This document shows positions 16,935 through 24,188 of a DNA stretch of 64,000 nt, piece after piece; position 1 is the stretch's first letter, and each line of letters starts with the position of its first letter. The notes under the pieces are model-generated. The model saw only the letters and a program-made list of their open reading frames with translations. It made no database searches and was not told where the DNA came from. Made by a program: the position numbers and the translations under genes. The stretch comes from JAEUMY01 sp033764435 (GTDB taxonomy: Bacteria; Pseudomonadota; Gammaproteobacteria; Burkholderiales; Usitatibacteraceae), in the NCBI GenBank assembly GCA_033764435.1, contig JANRIX010000051.1, forward strand, positions 1-64,000. The letters are read 5' to 3'.

Positions 16935-17819
16935 ATGAACATCCACTCACGAGTCGCCTACATCGGTCTCGGCGCGATGGGCGGCGCCATGACCCGCCAC
17001 CTCATGAATGCCGGCTATCTCGTCACCGTCCATGCGCGTCGGCCCGAGGTGATGCAGCCTTTCGTGGACGACGGCGCGCTGGCCGCAGCGTCGCCGGCGG
17101 ACGCCGCGAAGAATGCCGACTTCATCTTCACCAACGTCACTTCCACCCATGATGTCGAAGAGGTGATCCTGGGCAAGCACGGCGTGATCCACGGCGCCAA
17201 GCCCGGCGCCATCGTGTGCGACATGAGCACCATCTCCGCCGTCGCCACGCGCGACATCGCTGCAAAACTCGCTGCGAAGCAAATTCACATGCTCGATTGC
17301 CCGGTGTCGGGCGGCGCGAAGGGCGCGCAGGCGGCCACACTCACCATCGTCGTCGGTGGCAAGGCCGACATTCTCGACAAGGCGCGACCGCTGCTGGAGC
17401 GGCTCGGCACCAACATCTTCCACATGGGCGACCACGGCGCGGGCCAGGTCACCAAAGCCTGCAACCAGACCGTGCAGGTCATCAACATCCAGGGCATTGC
17501 CGAAGCCATGCTCTTCGCGCGCGCGAATGGCGTCGACTGCAACAAGGTGGTGGAGGCGCTCATGTCCGGATTCGCTGGCAGCAAGATGCTGGGCCTCATG
17601 GGCCCCAAGATGGCCAACCGCGACTTCGCCGCCGGGATTGAAGCGCGGCTGCACCAGAAGGACTTCGGCCTCATCGTCGACATCGCCGAATCGCAAGGCC
17701 TGCCCATGCCCGCCGCGAAGCTCGTTTACGAGCAGCTCACCGAGCTGATGGAGCACGGCTGGGGGACGATGGATACGTGCAATCTGCTGCGGGTGCTGGA
17801 GGAGCAGCAGAAGTCGTAA
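16935..17819 (+). CDS. NAD(P)-dependent beta-hydroxyacid dehydrogenase
   Basis: 294 residues from the second in-frame ATG, so that the Rossmann motif YIGLGAMGGAM follows at once. It belongs to the 3-hydroxyisobutyrate / tartronate-semialdehyde reductase family. The substrate motif DCPVSGGAKGA is near residue 120, and the catalytic lysine lies in GQVTKACNQ with the conserved Asn. It would interconvert a beta-hydroxyacid and its oxo form. The exact substrate is not determined. The next gene encodes an oxidoreductase of another fold, possibly acting on the same compound. Confidence 0.88.
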   Translation: MNIHSRVAYIGLGAMGGAMTRHLMNAGYLVTVHARRPEVMQPFVDDGALAAASPADAAKNADFIFTNVTSTHDVEEVILGKHGVIHGAKPGAIVCDMSTISAVATRDIAAKLAAKQIHMLDCPVSGGAKGAQAATLTIVVGGKADILDKARPLLERLGTNIFHMGDHGAGQVTKACNQTVQVINIQGIAEAMLFARANGVDCNKVVEALMSGFAGSKMLGLMGPKMANRDFAAGIEARLHQKDFGLIVDIAESQGLPMPAAKLVYEQLTELMEHGWGTMDTCNLLRVLEEQQKS

Positions 17820-17825
17820 TGCGAC

Positions 17826-17903
17826 CGTAGTCCGGACGCAGCGCAGCGAAATCCGGGATGCGATGCGCGGATCCCGGATTCCATTTCATTCCATCCGGGC
17901 TAC
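17826..17903. repeat. Imperfect inverted repeat (GTAGTCCGG...CCGGGCTAC type)
   Basis: Outer arms CGTAGTCCGGA and TCCGGGCTAC, inner arms AATCCGGGAT (17850-17859) and ATCCCGGATT (17871-17880). It fills the gap between two oxidoreductase genes. This arrangement is typical of interspersed non-coding repeats in proteobacteria and may also end transcription. Only one copy lies in the window. Confidence 0.7.
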
Positions 17904-17932
17904 AGTAGTGCTTTCCGTGTGCTGATGCTCAC

Positions 17933-19324
17933 ATGAATCTCCATCGACTCCTCCTGCAACGTGCCGCCGCCAACAATCCGGTCCGCGTCGGCCTCATCGG
18001 CGCGGGCAAGTTCGGCTCCATGTTTCTCTCGCAGGTGCGGTGCACCGCCGGCATGCACCTCGTCGGCATCGCCGATCTCAACCCGGCTCGCGCCAGGGAA
18101 TCACTGGCGCGGGTGGGCTGGGCGCCGGAACAGTTCGCCGCCCCGTCACTCGATAACGCATTCAAGTCCGGCGCAACGCATGTCGGTGACGACGCAGCCG
18201 CGCTGATCGCATTCCACGGCATCGAAGTCATCATCGACGCCACCGGCCATCCCGCCGCCGGCATCAGCCACGTGCTGCAGTGTTGCGCGGCCAAGAAGCA
18301 CATCGTCATGGTCAACGTGGAAGCCGATGCCTTGGCTGGCCCGTTGCTGGCCAAGCGCGCCGAGGAAGCGGGCATCGTCTACTCGCTGGCGTATGGCGAC
18401 CAGCCAGCGCTGATCTGCGAAATGGTGGACTGGGCGCGCGCCTCCGGCTTCGAAGTCATCGCTGCCGGCAAGGGCACCAAGTATTTGCCCGAATACCATG
18501 CGTCTACGCCCGACACCGTGTGGGGTCATTACGGTTTCACGCCGGAGATGGTGGCGGGCGGCGACTTCAACGCGCAGATGTTCAACAGCTTTCTCGACGG
18601 CACCAAGAGCGCCATCGAAATGGCGGCGGTGTCCAATGCGGCCGGCCTGTCACCGGCGCCGCAGGGGCTGGAATTTCCGCCGTGCGGCGTGGATGACCTC
18701 GCGCGCGTGCTGCGCCCCAAGAGCGCGGGCGGCATGTTGCATCATCGCGGCCAGGTGGAAGTCATCTCCAGCCTCGAGCGCGATGGTCGGCCGGTCTTCC
18801 GCGATCTGCGCTGGGGCGTGTACGTCACCTTCGCGGCAGGCAGCGATTACGTGAAGCGATGCTTCAAGGAGTACGGCCTCATCACTGACTCCACCGGCGA
18901 ATATTCGTCCATGTACAAGCCCTTCCACCTGATCGGTCTGGAGCTGGGTATCAGTGTTGCCAGCGCGGCGTTGCGTCGTGAGGCGACTGGCGCGCCGACC
19001 GGCTGGCGTGGTGATTGCGTGGCCACGGCCAAGCGGGATCTCAAGGCGGGAGAGATGCTGGATGGAGAGGGCGGCTACACGGTTTACGGGAAGTTGATGC
19101 CGGCAGCGGATTCGTTGAAGGCGGGTGGGTTGCCCATCGGCTTGGCGCACAGGGTGAAGCTCGTGCGCGATGTAAAAGCGGGTGCGCCGGTGAGTTGGGC
19201 GGACGTGGATGTGGGTTCGCTATCGGGCTTGGCGGCGGAGGCGGTGAAGTTCAGGCGGGAGATGGAGCGCGACTTGAACAATGTTTGCATCTCAAGTGAG
19301 GATCAAGAAAGAGACAAACGATGA
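17933..19324 (+). CDS. NAD(P)-binding oxidoreductase with C-terminal SAF domain
   Basis: 463 residues. The N-terminal Rossmann domain (VGLIGAGKFGSMFL near residue 20, VGIADLNPARA) resembles homoserine dehydrogenase. A central catalytic domain follows, with a C-terminal SAF-like domain (ATAKRDLKAGEMLDGEGGYTVYGKL onward). Proteins of this build are found in sugar-acid catabolism, but I cannot name the substrate. The stop overlaps the next ATG. The last residues, MERDLNNVCISSEDQ, share a short DNA similarity with the element in metC. One degenerate palindrome is at 18897. Confidence 0.85.
   Translation: MNLHRLLLQRAAANNPVRVGLIGAGKFGSMFLSQVRCTAGMHLVGIADLNPARARESLARVGWAPEQFAAPSLDNAFKSGATHVGDDAAALIAFHGIEVIIDATGHPAAGISHVLQCCAAKKHIVMVNVEADALAGPLLAKRAEEAGIVYSLAYGDQPALICEMVDWARASGFEVIAAGKGTKYLPEYHASTPDTVWGHYGFTPEMVAGGDFNAQMFNSFLDGTKSAIEMAAVSNAAGLSPAPQGLEFPPCGVDDLARVLRPKSAGGMLHHRGQVEVISSLERDGRPVFRDLRWGVYVTFAAGSDYVKRCFKEYGLITDSTGEYSSMYKPFHLIGLELGISVASAALRREATGAPTGWRGDCVATAKRDLKAGEMLDGEGGYTVYGKLMPAADSLKAGGLPIGLAHRVKLVRDVKAGAPVSWADVDVGSLSGLAAEAVKFRREMERDLNNVCISSEDQERDKR
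18897..18908. repeat. One-mismatch copy of the palindrome (GCGAATATTCGT)
   Basis: 11 of 12 bases match. It is read as Glu-Tyr-Ser in the SAF-domain oxidoreductase. Confidence 0.6.
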
Positions 19325-19965
19325 GGAGTTTCTTGCTTGCTGCATCCATGCTTCTTTTCGTCGCCGTGCCTGCTGCGGGGGAGCCGCTGCCACCTGCGCC
19401 TGACTGGCAAGCGCTGCGTGTAGAGCTGGAGCAAGTCTTGAAGTCCGACCAAGATGTGAGAGAAAGAGCCAACAAGCTGATCGAAGAGTCGCGCGCCAAA
19501 GGCGTCGAGCCGGACAAGGAAGTCATGTCGAAGCTCGCGACTGAAATGGCCTTGCAGGACGCAATCAACCAATCGCGCGTCACGGAACTGTTGGACAAGC
19601 ACGGCTGGATTGGCAAATCACGAGTCGGCGGTCTTGCGGCGACCGCTGTTTTTCTCGTCATTCAGCACGCCCCGCTTGCAACTCAGCTCAAGTATTTGCC
19701 GATGATGCGGGAAGCGGCGGAAGCCGGTGAACTGTCCAAATCCAGTCTCGCGCTCACGGAAGACCGCGTTCGGGTTAATCAGAAACAACCACAGCTGTAT
19801 GGCTCACAAGTCAAACCGGGTCCTGGTGTTGATTTGTTCCCAGTGGCGGACCCGGAGAGTCTTGATGAACGGCGCAAAGCGATGGGACTTGGCCCGGTCT
19901 GCAGGTACCTTGAAAACTTTGTCAAAGCACTCGGCGCCATCACCTATCCGCCCTGTGTGAAATGA
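19321..19965 (+). CDS. Secreted DUF6624-like protein
   Basis: 214 residues. A signal peptide (about 1-20, SMLLFVAVPAAG) precedes a helical region and then VGGLAATAVFLVIQHAPLATQLKYLPMMREA with a later LTEDRVRVNQKQPQLYGSQ and DERRKAMGLGP, the pattern of DUF6624 proteins, whose function is unknown. The start overlaps the stop of the upstream oxidoreductase and the stop overlaps the metC start, so it is embedded in that operon. Confidence 0.75.
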   Translation: MRSFLLAASMLLFVAVPAAGEPLPPAPDWQALRVELEQVLKSDQDVRERANKLIEESRAKGVEPDKEVMSKLATEMALQDAINQSRVTELLDKHGWIGKSRVGGLAATAVFLVIQHAPLATQLKYLPMMREAAEAGELSKSSLALTEDRVRVNQKQPQLYGSQVKPGPGVDLFPVADPESLDERRKAMGLGPVCRYLENFVKALGAITYPPCVK

Positions 19966-21230
19966 AGAAAACCACCCGCATCCCCCACGCCGGCGGCGAT
20001 AACCTCTCCACGCCCCACATCGTCAACCCGCCCGTCCACCGCGCCTCCACGGTGTTGTTCGACAGCGTGGCCCATATGCACGCCGTGCAGGCGCAGTGGG
20101 AGAAAGACGATCCGGACCATCCCTCGCCCACCTACGGCATCACCGACATGCCCAACCAGGTGGCGTTGCAGAACGCGCTGGCGGAGCTGGAAGGCGGGTA
20201 TCGCGCGCAGATCTACTCCAGCGGCCTTGCTGCGGTGACGGGTGCGCTGCTCGCATTCACCAAGGCGGGCGATCACGTGCTCTACACCGACAGCGCCTAC
20301 GGTCCCGGCCGGCGTGCAGCGCAACGGTTGTTGCAGCGCTTTGGTGTGGAGGTCGAGTTCTACGATCCATTGATAGGTGCGACTAGTCGAAGTCCGGGGG
20401 ACTTCGGCTGGACGCCGCAGGCGGTCCCGGAGGGATTCAAGGACCGCCATGAGCGGGACTTGAACAATATTCGCAAGCTCATCCGCCCCAACACAACTGT
20501 CGTCTATTGCGAGAGCCCCGGTTCCTACACGTTTGAAATCCAGGACGTGCCCGCCATTGCGGAAGTGGCACACGCGAACGGCGCGACCGTGCTGATCGAC
20601 AACGCCTGGGCCACGGGTTTCTACTTCAACGCCTTCGCGCATGGCGCGGATGTGGTCATCCAGCCGGTCACCAAATACATCGCGGGACACTCCGATCTGT
20701 TGATGGGCGCAGTCATTGCCAACGAGAGGGCGTGGCCGCGCCTGCGCGAGACCACGCTGGATCTCGGGCAGACCGCCGGTCCGGATGATCTCTTCAATGC
20801 GCTGCGCGGATTGCGCACGCTGGGAGTGCGCCTGCCGCGCCATTACGAAACCGCGATGAAGGTGACGCAGTGGCTGCAGACGCGACCCGAAGTGGCGCGC
20901 GTGCTGTATCCCGCGTTGCCGGGTGATCCCGGCCATGCACTGTGGAAGCGCGATTTCACCGGCGCCACGGGATTGTTCAGCGTGGAGCTGAAGCCGGTGA
21001 GTGACGCACAGATCGCCGCGATGATCGACCACTACGAGTTGTTCAAGATCGGCTACAGCTGGGGCGGCTACGAGAGCCTCGCCATGCCGGCGCACCTATC
21101 AGGCATTCGTAGCGTCAACAGGTGGACGGGCGGACCGCTGGTGCGCTTCCATGTCGGGCTCGAAGATGCGGGCGATCTCATCGCTGATCTGGAGGCGGGG
21201 TTTCGACGATTGGTGGCTCGCAGTACATAA
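19962..21230 (+). CDS. metC: Cystathionine beta-lyase with a 28-residue in-frame insertion
   Basis: 422 residues. It is a PLP enzyme of the Cys/Met metabolism family that cleaves cystathionine to homocysteine. The PLP lysine is K238 in PVTKYIAGHSD, and the C-terminal YSWGGYESLAMP and RFHVGLEDAGDLIADLE are typical. Compared with ordinary MetC (DPLIGA followed at once by about ten residues and RPNT), this protein has an extra 28 residues at about 141-168. They are encoded by a palindrome-rich 84-bp segment that splits a GCGAATATTCGC site. The frame is kept and all catalytic motifs remain, so the enzyme may still work. The insertion falls in what should be a surface loop. Confidence 0.92.
   Translation: MKKTTRIPHAGGDNLSTPHIVNPPVHRASTVLFDSVAHMHAVQAQWEKDDPDHPSPTYGITDMPNQVALQNALAELEGGYRAQIYSSGLAAVTGALLAFTKAGDHVLYTDSAYGPGRRAAQRLLQRFGVEVEFYDPLIGATSRSPGDFGWTPQAVPEGFKDRHERDLNNIRKLIRPNTTVVYCESPGSYTFEIQDVPAIAEVAHANGATVLIDNAWATGFYFNAFAHGADVVIQPVTKYIAGHSDLLMGAVIANERAWPRLRETTLDLGQTAGPDDLFNALRGLRTLGVRLPRHYETAMKVTQWLQTRPEVARVLYPALPGDPGHALWKRDFTGATGLFSVELKPVSDAQIAAMIDHYELFKIGYSWGGYESLAMPAHLSGIRSVNRWTGGPLVRFHVGLEDAGDLIADLEAGFRRLVARST
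20383..20466. mobile_element. 84-bp palindromic element inserted in metC
   Basis: Bases 20379-20382 (GCGA) and 20467-20474 (ATATTCGC) rejoin to the 12-bp palindrome if these 84 bases are removed, and the protein then reads IGANIRKLIRPNT, matching ordinary MetC. The insert holds two hairpins: CGAAGTCC/GGACTTCG (20388-20406) and GGCGGTCC/GGACCGCC (20420-20448). Another GGACTT lies near its right end (20456-20461). Length is a multiple of three. It resembles in principle the palindromic elements of Rickettsia that enter coding frames, but I see no sequence link. Confidence 0.7.
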
Positions 21231-21314
21231 TTGCGCCGCTCGGTATGAATGCCTGCAGCAAAGGTTCAGCCGTAACGTGATTCAGCCGCCATCTATGCAG
21301 AGAGGAATTCGACC

Positions 21315-24188
21315 ATGAGCGTCTCAACGCAATGCTGCAACGCATCCAAATGGATCTTGATAGGGTGCCTCGTGCTTTGCGCGAACCCGGCATCCGCCCA
21401 GGGCGATGAACTCTCCAAGCTGAACGCCTCGGCAGCCGAGCTGCTGCGAACGGGCAAGTACGCGCAAGGCATTGAGGTGGCCGAGAAGGCGCTTGCGCTC
21501 GCCGAGCGGGTCTTTGATCCTATCCATCCAAAGGTCGCCCTCACCATCAGCAATCTAGCGGGTTTATATCAAGCCCAAGGCCAATATGCAAAGGCAGAGC
21601 CGCTCTTTGCGCGTGCACTCGCAATTTCTGAAAAGGTATGGGGGGCGGAGCATCGAAACGTGACGGGTAGCCTCAATAACCTAGGGAACGTGTATGTAGC
21701 CCTAGGCCAGTACGCGAAGGCCGAACCGCTCTATGTGCGGGGACTCGCGATTCGGGAAAAGATGCTGGGGGCCGAGCATGCTGAAGTGGCATTGAGCCTT
21801 AACAACCTAGGGCGCATGTATGCATCCCAAGGCCAATATGCGAAGGCCGAACTGCACTTTGAGCGCGCCCTCGCGATTCGAGAAAAGCATCTAGGGGCCG
21901 AGCATCGGGATGTGGCGTCGAGCATCAACGAGCTGGCGGGCCTGTATTTTGCTCAAGGCCAATATGCGAAAGCCGAGCCGTTCTATGTGCGCGCACTTTC
22001 GATTCGGGAAAAGGTGTTGGGAGCCGAGCATCCGAGCGTTGCTTCGAGCCTTAACAACCTTGCAGACCTGTATCACGCCCAAAGGCAATATGCAAAGGCC
22101 GAGCCGCTCTATGCTCGCGCACTCGCGATGGGCGAAAAGGCGTGGGGTGCGGAGCATCCGTATGTGGCTACCATCCTTAATAACTTAGCGGGTCTATACC
22201 GAGAACAGGGGCAATATGCAAGGGCTGAGCCGCTCTATGCGCGCTCGCTCGCGATCGGGGAAAAGGTGTTGGGGGCCGAGCATCCGAACGTGGCAACGAG
22301 CCTCAATAACTTGGCACTCCTGCATCAAGCTCAAGGGAGATATGCGAAGGCCGAGCAGCTTTATGGGCGCGCACTTGCGATTCGGGAAAAGGTGTTGGGA
22401 GCCGAGCATCCGAGCGTGGCTGCGAGCCTACATAACCTTTCTATCCTGCATCGCAAGCAGGGAAGGGACAGCGAAGCACTCTCTATGGTGCGCCGATCAA
22501 CAACCATTATGCGCCGCAGGTTCGTGGACGCTGCTCCAGGCCGAGCTGGGACTGCAGAAACGGGCCAGCTTAGCGAACTCCATGCACGCCGCAGAGTACT
22601 TGTTGGACACGTGGAACTTGTTCATCGATACGCACTTGTAGCAAATCTAACGGATGCGGCATCGAGCAGCGAAGCCTTTGAAATTGCCCAGCTAGCACGC
22701 GCCAGCGACACCGGTGCCGTGCTTGGGCAGATGGCCGCCCGCTTTGGCGCAGGTGACAGCGATCTCGCTCAGCTTGTGCGCGCCCGCCAAGACGGTGCTG
22801 CCCGGCTGCGAGCGCTCGACGCAAAGCTCGTCGCAGCCATCAGCCGTCCCGCTGACCGGCGTGATTCTGCCCTGACAGATCAAGTGCGCAAGGACATCGC
22901 CGCCGCACAGTCAAGCTTGGATGCCATCGACACAACGTTGAACCAGCGATTTCCCGACTATCAGGTGCTGGTGAGCAAATCTCCTCTGATGCTGCCTGAA
23001 GCCCAGGCGTTGCTTGAGCCGAAGGAAGCACTCCTGTCCTATCTCATATCCGAGAAGGAGTCCTACCTCTGGGTCGTGCGCCGTGACCGCCAGGCCTTCA
23101 TCAAGCTCGATCTCGGCAAGGAAGCGCTCGATCAGCGTGTCAAGGTTCTACGTCGGGCGCTGGAAGACAGCCGCGTTGTGCCCTATCCGGTCGTGGCGGC
23201 GCAGGAACTACATCAGTTCATCTTTGCGCCCGCCCTTCCGTACCTGGATGGCGTGACATCGCTCCTCATTGTTGCCGATGGTGCGCTGCAAAGCCTGCCC
23301 TTCGGCGTCTTGGTCGGCGCGAAGTATGGTGGCGATCCGCTAGTCCCGATCTATCGCAATGTTGACTGGCTAGCGAAGCGCTATGCAATGACCACTCTAC
23401 CGTCAGAAGCCTCGCTCAAAGCTCTGCGCAAATTTTCTGGCACAGCGGCAGCACCCGAACCCTTTCTAGGATTTGGTGACCCAGTTTTTGATGGCGGTAG
23501 CACTGGTGCTGTCGGTAGCGCTAATCGCAACTTCGCGTCCTTGTTCAAATCTCGCGGTGTGGCGGATGTGACGGAGCTGGCCAAGCTCGAGCGCCTGCCT
23601 GAGACCGCAGACGAAGTGCTCGGCATGGCCAAGGCATTCGGCGCTGGCCAGCAGTTCGTGCGTCTGCGCGAGCAGGCCACAGAGGCCCAGGTCAAGCAAA
23701 TGGATCTCACCCGCTACCGTACGCTCGCTTTCTCCACCCACGGGATTGTGGCGGGCGAGATGAAAGGCGTAGTTGAACCCGCGCTCGTGCTCACGCCACC
23801 AAAGACTGCCACGGAGCTCGATGACGGTCTGCTCACCGCCAGTGAGATCACGCAACTGAAACTCAATGCTGATTGGGTGATCCTCTCCGCGTGCAATACG
23901 GCAGCAACGGACGGCACGCCCGGCGCAGAAGGATTCTCTGGTCTTGCGCGTGCGTTTCTCTACGCCGGCAGCCGCTCGATGCTGGTCTCACACTGGCCGG
24001 TAGAGTCGCTTGCCACGATGCAACTGGTTGGCGATACCGTGCGTTTCGTGAGCGAGGATGCAAAGCTGGGCCGCGCCGAAGCGCTGCAGAAAGCCATGCT
24101 GGCGCTGATGGCTGACAAGGCCAATCCGGTACGCGCACATCCTTTCTTCTGGGCACCGTTTGTGGTGGTGGGAGAGGGGCGACGGTGA
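21315..24188 (+). CDS. Secreted TPR-CHAT (caspase-like) protein
   Basis: 957 residues, start with AGAGGAA upstream. A signal peptide (about 12-29, ending NPASAQ) precedes TPRs of the kinesin-light-chain type (seven full 42-residue units, 74-367, with degenerate ones at each side). A helical linker follows, then a CHAT domain. The protease dyad is intact: His809 in FSTHGI and Cys860 in LSACNTA. CHAT proteins are caspase-like peptidases activated by partners. An exported one suggests a role in the periplasm or outside the cell. No gasdermin, gRAMP or obvious substrate gene is adjacent. G+C is visibly lower in the repeat part than in the neighbours. Confidence 0.9.
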   Translation: MSVSTQCCNASKWILIGCLVLCANPASAQGDELSKLNASAAELLRTGKYAQGIEVAEKALALAERVFDPIHPKVALTISNLAGLYQAQGQYAKAEPLFARALAISEKVWGAEHRNVTGSLNNLGNVYVALGQYAKAEPLYVRGLAIREKMLGAEHAEVALSLNNLGRMYASQGQYAKAELHFERALAIREKHLGAEHRDVASSINELAGLYFAQGQYAKAEPFYVRALSIREKVLGAEHPSVASSLNNLADLYHAQRQYAKAEPLYARALAMGEKAWGAEHPYVATILNNLAGLYREQGQYARAEPLYARSLAIGEKVLGAEHPNVATSLNNLALLHQAQGRYAKAEQLYGRALAIREKVLGAEHPSVAASLHNLSILHRKQGRDSEALSMVRRSTTIMRRRFVDAAPGRAGTAETGQLSELHARRRVLVGHVELVHRYALVANLTDAASSSEAFEIAQLARASDTGAVLGQMAARFGAGDSDLAQLVRARQDGAARLRALDAKLVAAISRPADRRDSALTDQVRKDIAAAQSSLDAIDTTLNQRFPDYQVLVSKSPLMLPEAQALLEPKEALLSYLISEKESYLWVVRRDRQAFIKLDLGKEALDQRVKVLRRALEDSRVVPYPVVAAQELHQFIFAPALPYLDGVTSLLIVADGALQSLPFGVLVGAKYGGDPLVPIYRNVDWLAKRYAMTTLPSEASLKALRKFSGTAAAPEPFLGFGDPVFDGGSTGAVGSANRNFASLFKSRGVADVTELAKLERLPETADEVLGMAKAFGAGQQFVRLREQATEAQVKQMDLTRYRTLAFSTHGIVAGEMKGVVEPALVLTPPKTATELDDGLLTASEITQLKLNADWVILSACNTAATDGTPGAEGFSGLARAFLYAGSRSMLVSHWPVESLATMQLVGDTVRFVSEDAKLGRAEALQKAMLALMADKANPVRAHPFFWAPFVVVGEGRR
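21534..22415 (+). repeat. Seven tandem 126-bp TPR-coding units
   Basis: Exactly 42-codon units with cores such as GQYAKAEPLYARALAI and LGAEH. Adjacent units share long near-identical DNA stretches (for example around GTGTTGGGAGCCGAGCATCC), so the copy number may vary by recombination. Confidence 0.85.

Noticed and set aside
21534..22415. Regular repeats that might be a CRISPR array
   Set aside because: The 126-bp period equals 42 codons and every unit encodes a TPR; there are no spacers.
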